Origin: Sphingobacteriaceae bacterium
GTDB taxonomy: Bacteria; Bacteroidota; Bacteroidia; B-17B0; Aurantibacillaceae
Length of the DNA: 36,704 bases
Direction: 5' to 3'
NCBI GenBank assembly: GCA_023251695.1
Contig: JAHEYE010000024.1
Coordinates: forward strand, 1 to 36,704
Positions 9,764-17,244 of the stretch are shown here, one piece after another. The stretch's first letter is position 1; each line of letters begins with the position of its first letter. The translations under genes and the position numbers were made by a program. The notes below the pieces were generated by a model, which was given only the letters and a program-made list of their open reading frames with translations, made no database searches and was not told the DNA's origin.

Positions 9764-11241
9764 TGTTTCAATCTAAATTAATATATCACCGGTTTTTCTT
9801 TGTGGGCATCCTTGTTTTTTTATTCGTTCCTCTTTTGCAAAACACTTTTTATTTTAAGTGGATTCAACCACTTAAAGGTGCTTATCAACACATAGATGAT
9901 ATAGGTCTGACAAAAGATAATTGGCTTGAGGGAGCTTACCAGTTACGTAAAGAAGAATATCTCGATAATACTTTTGGCTTCAGAAATTACTATGTTCGGC
10001 TTAATAACCAAATCAATCTTTCCTTATTCAGAAAGTCAAACGTAAAAAAAGTAGTAGTTGGAAAAGGCGGTTTTTTATATGAAGATGATTACATAAATGC
10101 GTATTATGGTAACAACTTCGTTGGTAAAGAAAAGCTTGGGGAGCGTTTTAATAAATTAAAAATTGTTCAGAATTTACTTCTTGATCAGGGTATTTTACTC
10201 GAAGTTGTATTTGCCCCCGGAAAAGCTTCCTTTTATCCTGAATTCATTCCAGATAACTGGAGGTCAGAAAAAAAACTGAGCAACTACCAATATTGCCGGA
10301 AATTGTGTGATGAAATGGGTATTGATTACATAGACTTCAACGCGTGGTTTCTTAAAGAAAAAGGCATTTCCCCTTACGACCTTTATCCTAAAACTGGAAT
10401 TCATTGGAGCAACTATGGAGCCTTGCTTGCAATTGATTCTTTAAAATCACACATCGAAAAAAGAACTAAAATGAAGCTTCGGGAATTTGTTATAGATAAT
10501 GTAAGTTTTTCCGATTCATTACTTAGTCCGGATAATGATATTGGCGAATCCATGAATCTTGTTTATGATATTCCGGTTTTACCAATGCCTTATGCGAATT
10601 ATCATTGGATTGAGAACGAAAATGCGATGAAACCAAGTGCATTATTTATTGGTGACAGTTATTTTTGGAATATTTATTATCAGGGGTTCACAAATAATTT
10701 TTTTACAGATTGTAAATTTTGGTATTATAATAAAACTATTTATCCTGAAAGTGTACCTGAACGTGAAGTAAAAAAACTTGATCTAAGAAAAGAACTTTCC
10801 GGCTACAAGGTTGTAGTTTTAATGGCTACCGAAAGTAACATTCATGATATCGGATGGGGATTTATTGAGAATGTTTATGAAATATTTAAACAAGAAATCA
10901 AATCTGCATTCCGTAAAAGTGTCTATTTGAAAGACCTTGTACGCGAAATACATTCTTCTCCCGGATACATGTCTGAAATCAAGAAAAAAGCTACAGCTAA
11001 CAATATTCCATTTGAAACACAGATTCAAATGGATGCTGAATATATTTACCGCCGGGATTTTTCATCAGCTGAAATCGTCACTCTTACAGAGAAGAATAAA
11101 GAAAGAATCAGGAACACCCCTGAATGGATGGGCCAGATAAAAAAGAAAGCCAAAGAAAAGAACATGACGGAAGATGAGATGATAGAGCTGGACGCTAAAT
11201 ACATTTATGTAACGGAACAAAGAGATAAATTACAAAACTAA
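9763..11241 (+). CDS. AlgJ/AlgX-like SGNH-type acetyltransferase partner, paralogue 1
   Basis: A 492-residue protein anchored by one N-terminal membrane segment (about residues 8-28), the rest predicted periplasmic. It has the AlgJ-like opening (FGFRNYYVRLNNQ, then VVVGKGGFLYEDDY), a GIHWSNYGA block with His214, and an IGDSYFW block with Ser299. In AlgJ/AlgX the catalytic triad is Asp-x-His followed later by Ser. Here the order is the same, but the Asp position (212) is Gly. Two copies of a helical motif of about 32 residues occupy 399-429 and 451-482 at the C-terminus. It is coupled to the MBOAT gene by a 1-base overlap. The probable role is moving acetyl groups from the MBOAT protein to an exported glycan. 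If the missing Asp matters, it may be a weak or altered enzyme. Confidence 0.78.
   Translation: MFQSKLIYHRFFFVGILVFLFVPLLQNTFYFKWIQPLKGAYQHIDDIGLTKDNWLEGAYQLRKEEYLDNTFGFRNYYVRLNNQINLSLFRKSNVKKVVVGKGGFLYEDDYINAYYGNNFVGKEKLGERFNKLKIVQNLLLDQGILLEVVFAPGKASFYPEFIPDNWRSEKKLSNYQYCRKLCDEMGIDYIDFNAWFLKEKGISPYDLYPKTGIHWSNYGALLAIDSLKSHIEKRTKMKLREFVIDNVSFSDSLLSPDNDIGESMNLVYDIPVLPMPYANYHWIENENAMKPSALFIGDSYFWNIYYQGFTNNFFTDCKFWYYNKTIYPESVPEREVKKLDLRKELSGYKVVVLMATESNIHDIGWGFIENVYEIFKQEIKSAFRKSVYLKDLVREIHSSPGYMSEIKKKATANNIPFETQIQMDAEYIYRRDFSSAEIVTLTEKNKERIRNTPEWMGQIKKKAKEKNMTEDEMIELDAKYIYVTEQRDKLQN
10957..11208 (+). repeat. Shared helical motif, copies 2 and 3 (SGNH paralogue 1)
   Basis: Residues 399-429 (PGYMSEIKKKA ... 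MDAEYIY) and 451-482 (PEWMGQIKKKAK ... LDAKYIY) are tandem copies of one pattern, separated by about 21 residues. They match the copy in the GH16-type lipoprotein and the pair in SGNH paralogue 2. Confidence 0.75.
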
Positions 11242-11272
11242 GACTGAAAAAAATTAAAATGTTATTTTGCTG

Positions 11273-12727
11273 ATGCTTTTTTTAAAGAATCATATTAAAC
11301 ACATGTTATTACTCGGATTACTTATCCCGTTTTTGCTTATTTATTTTCAGCAAATAAAACCATTTACAGGACTTAAACCTTTAAAAGGTTATTTTATTCC
11401 TAAATCTTATTCCACTTTTAACGTTGATTCGTGGTTTAGCGGAACATATCAATCAACTACCGATGAGTATATTAAAGAAGAATTTGGGTTCAGAAACGCT
11501 TTTGTTCGTTTGCACAATCAACTGAGCTTTTGGTTTTTTGGAAAAGCAAATTTAGATGAAATTATTATTGGCAAAGAAAACTATCTTTTTGAAGAACCTT
11601 ATATTGATGCTTTAAAAAGAAAAGAGCCTCCGGATTTTAAAGGATTGAATGATACGCTTCAGTTAATAAAACGATTACAAGATACTTTAAAGCTGTTGGG
11701 AAAAGAAATGATTATTGTTTTAGCCCCAAGCAAAGCACGAATATACTCGGAATATATTCCTGATGATTATAAACCGCTAAATGAAGAGAATTCATATTAC
11801 AATTTTTATTGCAAGGCGCTTAGTAATTACCGTATACAGTACATTGATTTTAATTCTCTTTTTTTAAAAAAGAAAAGTACATCTAAATATTTGTTGTTTC
11901 CGAAATTGGGAATACACTGGAGCAGGCTTGAAGCAGTTTTCGCCGCAGATAGTATGTTCAAATATCTGGCATGGAAGTCAAATTGTAATTTACCAAAATT
12001 AGAAATAAGTGATATAAAAGAGATTGATACATTGCAGATGCCAGATAATGATATTATTGAAAGCATGAATCTTTTATTCTTTCCAGATTTTGATAAAATG
12101 GCGTATCCGTTAAAAATTAAGATTGATTCTGAAAATAAGTCTAAGCGAAATTTGATGGTGATATCCGATAGTTATTGGTGGGATATTTATTCCAGAGGTA
12201 TACCAAAAGACATTTTTGAGAACAATGAATTCTTGTATTATAATAATCAGTTGTTCGGTAATAATTATATGGGAGACACTGACCCAAAAAAAATTGACAT
12301 TAAGAGGCATATATTAAATGCTGATCATATTATTTTATTATTCACCGAACCTAATTTAGATAGATTGGGGTTTGGCTTTATTGGAAGCGCTTTAAGCGCA
12401 ATGAAAAGGAATATCCAACCAACTAATGCCGAATTAAAAGATATTATTGATGCTATAAAAAACAATAAAGAGTGGTGTCAAAACATAGCCGAAAAGTCAA
12501 TCATTAATAATATAAGTGCTGACTCAATGATGACAATTGACGCAATGTGGTATTTTCAGCGGGAGGGTCCCTTAAAAAAAGAATTATTTATTAATGATGT
12601 GAAATCTTTGATTAAATCCAATCCAGTATGGATTAAAAATGTCCATGCGAAAGCCAAACAAAGAGGATTAAGCATTGATTCCATGATGACTTTAGACGCT
12701 ATTTGGTATATCCAACAACAAAAATAA
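11273..12727 (+). CDS. AlgJ/AlgX-like SGNH-type acetyltransferase partner, paralogue 2
   Basis: A tandem paralogue of the preceding gene, 484 residues from the ATG at 11273. A TTG at 11267 in the same frame would add two residues and is less likely. It has an N-terminal membrane anchor (LLLGLLIPFLLIY). It then has the same landmarks as its neighbour: EEFGFRNAFVRLHNQ, IIIGKENYLFEEPY, GIHWSRLEA and SDSYWWDIY. Numbered from the TTG, these put His at 217 and Ser at 302. As in paralogue 1, the Asp expected two residues before the His is Gly. The Gly of the GDS block is Ser as well. The C-terminus again carries two copies of the helical motif. It begins 31 bases after its neighbour's stop. It probably works with the same MBOAT enzyme, either as a second transferase or as a partner subunit. 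Confidence 0.75.
   Translation: MLFLKNHIKHMLLLGLLIPFLLIYFQQIKPFTGLKPLKGYFIPKSYSTFNVDSWFSGTYQSTTDEYIKEEFGFRNAFVRLHNQLSFWFFGKANLDEIIIGKENYLFEEPYIDALKRKEPPDFKGLNDTLQLIKRLQDTLKLLGKEMIIVLAPSKARIYSEYIPDDYKPLNEENSYYNFYCKALSNYRIQYIDFNSLFLKKKSTSKYLLFPKLGIHWSRLEAVFAADSMFKYLAWKSNCNLPKLEISDIKEIDTLQMPDNDIIESMNLLFFPDFDKMAYPLKIKIDSENKSKRNLMVISDSYWWDIYSRGIPKDIFENNEFLYYNNQLFGNNYMGDTDPKKIDIKRHILNADHIILLFTEPNLDRLGFGFIGSALSAMKRNIQPTNAELKDIIDAIKNNKEWCQNIAEKSIINNISADSMMTIDAMWYFQREGPLKKELFINDVKSLIKSNPVWIKNVHAKAKQRGLSIDSMMTLDAIWYIQQQK
12461..12712 (+). repeat. Shared helical motif, copies 4 and 5 (SGNH paralogue 2)
   Basis: The pair NKEWCQNIAEKS ... IDAMWYF (12461-12556) and NPVWIKNVHAKAK ... LDAIWYI (12617-12712) closes the protein; the second copy ends four residues from the C-terminus. 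Both match the copies in the two neighbouring proteins. Confidence 0.75.
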
Positions 12728-12812
12728 CCCCCACTACTCCTTTAACAAATCTTGTCTTATAACTCATAATTTACACTCTGTTTTTGCGTTAAAAACCTTA
12801 GATTTTTTGTAT

Positions 12813-12820
12813 TATCTTTG
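12813..12820 (+). promoter_or_regulatory. dxs promoter -7 element (TATCTTTG)
   Basis: TATCTTTG is a perfect TAnnTTTG match whose last base lies 6 bases before the dxs ATG. A TTTTTG at 12781-12786 could act as the -33 box, though a 26-base spacer is long. Transcription would begin at or next to the ATG. Confidence 0.65.
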
Positions 12821-12825
12821 TATTG

Positions 12826-14775
12826 ATGGAATTTGTAAAAGGATCAGGGGTTATTCCCGGCGAATTATTGGCCCAAGTTAACAGCCCTGACGACCTAAAA
12901 AAACTTAGCGAAGATCAACTCGAGCAATTCTGCAGTGAATTACGCCAGTTTATTATCGATATCGTTTCTGTAAAAGGCGGTCACTTCGGCGCTTCTTTAG
13001 GTGTGGTTGAATTAACTACCGCCCTACATTATATTTTTAATACCCCTTACGACCAATTAGTTTGGGACGTAGGTCATCAAGCATACGGACATAAAATTAT
13101 TACCGGTCGCCGTGATATTTTTCACACTAACAGAATTTACAAAGGCATTAGTGGTTTTCCGAAACGCAGCGAAAGTGTTTATGATACTTTTGGTGTCGGG
13201 CACTCCTCTACTTCGGTTGGTGCTGCTTTAGGTATGGCAGTTGCTTCTAAATACAAAGGCTTAAAAGACAAACATCACATTGCTGTTATTGGCGACGGTG
13301 CAATGACTGCGGGTATGGCCTTCGAAGCTTTAAATCATGCCGGTGTTGAAAAAGCAAACTTACTCGTTGTATTGAATGATAATTGCATGAGTATCGACCC
13401 CAACGTTGGCGCCTTGAAAGAATACCTAACGGACATCACCACTTCTCATACTTATAACCACATGAAAGATGAAGTGTGGAACATGTTAGGTAAATTAAGC
13501 ACTTTCGGAAAAAGCGCGCAGGATATTGTTTCGAAAGTTCAGGCTTCCATAAAAACATCTTTGCTTAAACAAAGTAATTTATTTGAGTCTTTACAATTCA
13601 GATACTTCGGTCCTGTTGACGGACATGATGTTGTTCGTTTAACAAAAGTATTAGCCGATTTAAAAGATATTCCCGGGCCAAAAATTTTGCATGTTCTTAC
13701 TAAAAAAGGGAAAGGTTATAAATTTTCTGAAGAAGGAAATGAAACTACATGGCACGCCCCCGGATTATTTAATAAAGAAACTGGGGAAATAATTAAAGTA
13801 GTTCCAAAAGAACCTCAGCCGCCGAAATATCAGGATGTATTTGGTCACACCATTGTTGAATTAGCCGAGAAGAATGAAAAAATAATGGGAATAACTCCTG
13901 CTATGCCCTCAGGTTGTTCTTTGAACATTATGATGAAAGCAATGCCTAATCGTGCGTTTGATGTTGGTATTGCAGAACAACATGCCGTTACTTTTAGTGC
14001 GGGCTTAGCAACACAAGGATTAATTCCGTTTTGTAATATTTATTCCTCATTCATGCAGCGCGCCTACGATCAAGTTGTGCATGATGTTGCTTTACAAAAA
14101 TTAAAAGTGATATTTTGTTTAGACCGCGGTGGTTTAGCCGGGGCTGACGGCCCAACACATCATGGAGCATTTGATATTCCCTATTTTCGCTGCATTCCTA
14201 ATATGATTGTGAGCGCCCCAATGAATGAAGAGGAATTAAGAAATTTAATGTATACCGCTCAATTAGATGAAACTTCAGGTCCTTTTAGTATCCGTTATCC
14301 GAGAGGAAATGGTGTAATGGTGAACTGGAAAACTCCTTTCACAAAAATCGAAATTGGTAAAGGAAGAAAAATTAAAGATGGAAAAGACATTGCCATTTTG
14401 TCTTTAGGACATCCCGGGAATTTAGTTGCTGAAGCCATTTCAAATCTTGAAAAAGAAAATATTTCTCCTGCTCATTATGATTTGCGTTTTGCGAAACCAA
14501 TTGATGAGGCTTTATTGCACGAAGTGTTTTCTAAATACAAAAAAGTAATTACCGTTGAAGATGGAACAATTATCGGTGGAATTGGCTCAGCTGTATTAGA
14601 GTTTATGGGCGATCATGGTTATTCAGCTGAAGTAAAACGCCTAGGTATTCCTGATCATTTTATTGAACACGGCGAACAAAAAGAATTGTACGAAGAATGT
14701 GGTTTCTCTCCAAAGCAAATTGTCGGAACAGTTGTTGAATTGATTTCTGAAAAGAAAAATTCTAAAGTTTCCTAA
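12826..14775 (+). CDS. dxs: 1-deoxy-D-xylulose-5-phosphate synthase
   Basis: Condenses pyruvate and glyceraldehyde 3-phosphate to DXP using thiamine diphosphate, the first step of the MEP isoprenoid pathway, in the cytoplasm. It is 649 residues, near the usual family length. Visible landmarks are WDVGHQAYGHK, the ThDP/Mg site GDGAMTAGMAFEALNHAG with NDNCMSIDPNVG, the central VGIAEQHAVTFSAGLA with its catalytic-type Glu, and DRGGLAGADGPTHHGAFD. The ATG at 12826 is preferred over a TTG one codon earlier. It has its own promoter and ends in a 4-base convergent overlap with the metallo-hydrolase gene on the other strand. Its product feeds the uppS reaction encoded 2 kb downstream. Confidence 0.97.
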   Translation: MEFVKGSGVIPGELLAQVNSPDDLKKLSEDQLEQFCSELRQFIIDIVSVKGGHFGASLGVVELTTALHYIFNTPYDQLVWDVGHQAYGHKIITGRRDIFHTNRIYKGISGFPKRSESVYDTFGVGHSSTSVGAALGMAVASKYKGLKDKHHIAVIGDGAMTAGMAFEALNHAGVEKANLLVVLNDNCMSIDPNVGALKEYLTDITTSHTYNHMKDEVWNMLGKLSTFGKSAQDIVSKVQASIKTSLLKQSNLFESLQFRYFGPVDGHDVVRLTKVLADLKDIPGPKILHVLTKKGKGYKFSEEGNETTWHAPGLFNKETGEIIKVVPKEPQPPKYQDVFGHTIVELAEKNEKIMGITPAMPSGCSLNIMMKAMPNRAFDVGIAEQHAVTFSAGLATQGLIPFCNIYSSFMQRAYDQVVHDVALQKLKVIFCLDRGGLAGADGPTHHGAFDIPYFRCIPNMIVSAPMNEEELRNLMYTAQLDETSGPFSIRYPRGNGVMVNWKTPFTKIEIGKGRKIKDGKDIAILSLGHPGNLVAEAISNLEKENISPAHYDLRFAKPIDEALLHEVFSKYKKVITVEDGTIIGGIGSAVLEFMGDHGYSAEVKRLGIPDHFIEHGEQKELYEECGFSPKQIVGTVVELISEKKNSKVS

Positions 14776-15410
14776 ACCAAAAACGGATTGTTTAATTTCT
14801 CGAAACCTATTGTCGTAGGTTGTCCGTGGCCATTATACACTTTTATGTCATCTCCCAAGGGAAATAAATTTTGTTTAATTGAATTTATTAGAGTTTCGTG
14901 ATCTCCTCCCGGCAAATCCGTACGGCCGATACTTCCATAAAATAAAACATCACCAGCAATTACAAATTTTTGTTCCTTACAATAAAACGTAATACTGCCC
15001 GGTGAGTGTCCCGGCGTGAAAATCATTTCCATTTTGCTTTTTCCAAACCAAATTGTTTCGCCTTCTTTCAAAAAGACTTTTGGCAAAGGCGATTCTTCAC
15101 AGGGTAAACCATACATGTCCGCTACTTGTTTGTGTCTTTCTACGTAAGGCAAATCCTCTTTGTGAACTTCAGGTAAAAATCCCCAGGTGTCAAAAACAAA
15201 ACGGTTCCCGCTGATGTGATCGATGTGTGCATGCGTTAACAACAAACGTTTCAGTTGCAAATTATTTTGTGTGATAAAATTTTTCAATTGAAGATGTTCT
15301 GCGGTTGAACAGTTGCCCGGATCTATAATAACGGCTTCCAAAGTTTCATCCCACAACAAATAAGTATTCTCCTGAAAAGGCCCGAAAACAAAAAATTTTA
15401 CTTGGATCAT
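14772..15410 (-). CDS. MBL-fold metallo-hydrolase, glyoxalase II-like (YcbL/GloB type)
   Basis: A 212-residue cytoplasmic metallo-beta-lactamase-fold hydrolase. The metal-site motif THAHIDH gives His60, His62, Asp64 and His65. His135 lies in PGHSPGS, Asp154 in AGDVLFYGSIGRTDLPGGD and His195 in NGHGQPTTIG. These are the seven ligands expected for a two-metal glyoxalase-II-type site. The compact length and the GSIGRTDLPGG segment resemble YcbL-type hydrolases rather than full-length GloB with its C-terminal helical domain. A thioester such as S-lactoylglutathione or a related conjugate is the likely substrate class, but the exact substrate is unknown. It is transcribed towards dxs, alone. Confidence 0.9.
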   Translation of the reverse strand: MIQVKFFVFGPFQENTYLLWDETLEAVIIDPGNCSTAEHLQLKNFITQNNLQLKRLLLTHAHIDHISGNRFVFDTWGFLPEVHKEDLPYVERHKQVADMYGLPCEESPLPKVFLKEGETIWFGKSKMEMIFTPGHSPGSITFYCKEQKFVIAGDVLFYGSIGRTDLPGGDHETLINSIKQNLFPLGDDIKVYNGHGQPTTIGFEKLNNPFLV

Positions 15411-15556
15411 TTTCCTGTTCTTTTTTGAGCAACGAAATTAACGAATTACGGCTTTCTTAAGAATGATAAGAGCGTGTTTTATAGATTAATATTAAATTAC
15501 TGATTATCAGCAGTATATATCTACTTCTTTAACACTTTTTTCAGTAATAAATTGCC

Positions 15557-15564
15557 TATTTTTG
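15557..15564 (+). promoter_or_regulatory. Candidate promoter -7 element (TATTTTTG) before the DUF6089 gene
   Basis: TATTTTTG matches TAnnTTTG. It places transcription start around 15571, which favours the TTG start at 15579 over one at 15552 lying upstream of this element. The 168-base region 15411-15578 is the divergent spacer between the hydrolase and this gene; I see nothing else in it. Confidence 0.55.
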
Positions 15565-15578
15565 CGTTTTATTATTTC

Positions 15579-16400
15579 TTGAAACGCCTCATAATCATAT
15601 TTTTAGCTTTACTTGTTTTTGGCCAAGCCAAATCGCAGTCGAGCCGCCGTAATTTTAAACAGCACGAAATAGGAATCTTTCTTGGCGGTTCTTATTACTT
15701 AGGTGATCTGAATCCGGGTAAACACTTTTTTTTGAGTCAACCCGCCGGTGGGGTTTTTTACCGTTTTACACCTAATTTCCGTTATGCTTTCAGGGGCGGT
15801 TTAAATTTGGGAAGTGTTATGGGTGATGATTCGCAAAGCGAAGATTATGATCAACGCAAACGTAACCTCAATTTCAAATCACGGATTAACGAGTGTTATG
15901 CCCTGGCAGAATTTAATTTTTTAGAATACCGGATTAGCAACGACAAACATAAATTTTCTTTTTTTCTTTTTGCAGGTATTAATGTTTTCAACTTCCGTCC
16001 ATTAGGTAATTTAGGTGGCGGACAATGGGAATCACTAAGGGAATTAAACACAGAGGGCCGATCTAAAAAATACAAACTCTGGCAAATCGGAATTCCATTT
16101 GGCTGCGGAATAAAATTAAACGTTGCTAAAAAAGTTGGAATTGGTCTCGAATGGGGGCCTAGAAAAACATTTACAGATTACATCGATGATGTAAGCAAAA
16201 CTTATCCCAATCCCTCAATTAATCCTCCCAACGGTGCGCTTGGAATGGCATTTTCTAACAGGACAAAAGATGGTGGTGGCGAAATAAATTCGCAACGCGG
16301 CAACCCACGTACTAAAGACTGGTATGTGTTTTTTGGTCTCACATTAAACATAAAACTTAGTCTTGCACCTGAGCCTTGTTACGCAACAGGATTCGATTAA
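15579..16400 (+). CDS. DUF6089 family outer-membrane beta-barrel-like protein
   Basis: A protein of 273 residues with a clean signal peptide when started at the TTG at 15579 (MKRLIIIFLALLVFG ... KSQS). A longer version from TTG 15552 would begin upstream of the putative promoter and carry a non-signal-like N-terminus. The body is rich in alternating aromatic/Gly strands (EIGIFLGGSYYLGDLNPG, YRFTPNFRYAFRGGLNLG, WYVFFGLTLNIKL), as in small outer-membrane barrels. Bacteroidota commonly encode a DUF6089 protein immediately upstream of uppS and bamA, as here; I infer the family from that context together with the EIGIFLGG.YYLGD opening. No enzyme motif is visible and its function is not known to me. 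Confidence 0.8.
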   Translation: MKRLIIIFLALLVFGQAKSQSSRRNFKQHEIGIFLGGSYYLGDLNPGKHFFLSQPAGGVFYRFTPNFRYAFRGGLNLGSVMGDDSQSEDYDQRKRNLNFKSRINECYALAEFNFLEYRISNDKHKFSFFLFAGINVFNFRPLGNLGGGQWESLRELNTEGRSKKYKLWQIGIPFGCGIKLNVAKKVGIGLEWGPRKTFTDYIDDVSKTYPNPSINPPNGALGMAFSNRTKDGGGEINSQRGNPRTKDWYVFFGLTLNIKLSLAPEPCYATGFD

Positions 16401-16474
16401 TCATAAAATTTATTAAAACCCAGTAAATACCCGGCAAAATACGTCTCATTAGAGGGGGTTTAACCGTTTTTTGT

Positions 16475-16482
16475 TAAATTTG
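16475..16482 (+). promoter_or_regulatory. Candidate promoter -7 element (TAAATTTG) before uppS
   Basis: TAAATTTG matches TAnnTTTG, with its last base 22 bases before the uppS ATG. It would give a leader of roughly 15 bases and let uppS-bamA be transcribed apart from the DUF6089 gene. No clear -33 box. Confidence 0.5.
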
Positions 16483-16503
16483 CCCGCCTTGCAAAGCATA
16501 TAA

Positions 16504-17244
16504 ATGACCAACTTAAATAAAGAGAAAATACCTCAGCATATCGCTATTATTATGGATGGTAACGGACGCTGGGCTAAGCAACAAGGTGAAGATCGTATTT
16601 TTGGCCATCACGAAGGTGTTAACTCAGTGAGGGAAATTGTTGAAGCTGCCGGTGAAGTTGGAGTCAAATATTTAACGCTCTACGCTTTCAGTACTGAAAA
16701 CTGGAACCGTCCGAAAGAAGAAGTGGATGCTTTGATGGAATTACTGGTGGCTACAATTACAATGGAAACTCCCCAATTGCACAAGAATGGCGTTAAACTG
16801 GAAGCAATAGGAGATTTGAAAAGTTTACCGGTAAGTTGCTTTAACGAATTACAGGAATCCATCAATACAACAAAAAACAATAAAGGCCTCACGTTAATCC
16901 TTGCCTTAAGCTATTCTTCGAAGTGGGAAATCATTAACAGTGTTAAAGAAATTGCAGTGAAAGTTGCCGAAGGGAAATTAAAACCAAACGATATTACGGA
17001 AGAAACCATTGCTTCACATTTATGTACTACAAAATATCCCGATCCTGAATTGATGATCCGCACCAGCGGTGAGCATCGCATCAGTAATTTTTTACTTTGG
17101 CAATTGGCTTATGCCGAATTTTATTTCACTGATACGCTTTGGCCGGATTTCAGGAAAAAGGAATTTTACGAAGCTATTCATGCCTACCAATCGCGCGAAA
17201 GACGCTTTGGAAAAACAAGCGAACAGATAAGCCATTCAGAATGA
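16504..17244 (+). CDS. uppS: Isoprenyl transferase / undecaprenyl diphosphate synthase
   Basis: Adds isopentenyl units in cis to farnesyl diphosphate to make undecaprenyl diphosphate, the lipid carrier for peptidoglycan and surface glycans. It is 246 residues with all family signatures: HIAIIMDGNGRWAK (catalytic Asp18), FGHHEGV, LTLYAFSTENWNRPKEEV and ELMIRTSGEHRISNFLLWQ ending in WPDF. Its stop overlaps the bamA start as ATGA, so the two are translationally coupled. With dxs upstream and uppP downstream it forms part of a cluster of polyprenyl-lipid genes. Confidence 0.97.
   Translation: MTNLNKEKIPQHIAIIMDGNGRWAKQQGEDRIFGHHEGVNSVREIVEAAGEVGVKYLTLYAFSTENWNRPKEEVDALMELLVATITMETPQLHKNGVKLEAIGDLKSLPVSCFNELQESINTTKNNKGLTLILALSYSSKWEIINSVKEIAVKVAEGKLKPNDITEETIASHLCTTKYPDPELMIRTSGEHRISNFLLWQLAYAEFYFTDTLWPDFRKKEFYEAIHAYQSRERRFGKTSEQISHSE

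Noticed and set aside
11259..11273. ATG at 11259 as the start of SGNH paralogue 2
   Set aside because: It is in another frame and meets a stop after four codons; the in-frame ATG at 11273 leads straight into the membrane anchor.
16409..16463. Possible hairpin between TTAAAACCC and GGGTTTAA upstream of uppS
   Set aside because: The loop is about 38 bases and the stem has a bulge; not a convincing terminator or regulatory hairpin.
17139..17240. Extended N-terminus of BamA starting at 17139
   Set aside because: It overlaps the end of uppS and puts 34 charged residues ahead of a clear signal peptide at 17241.
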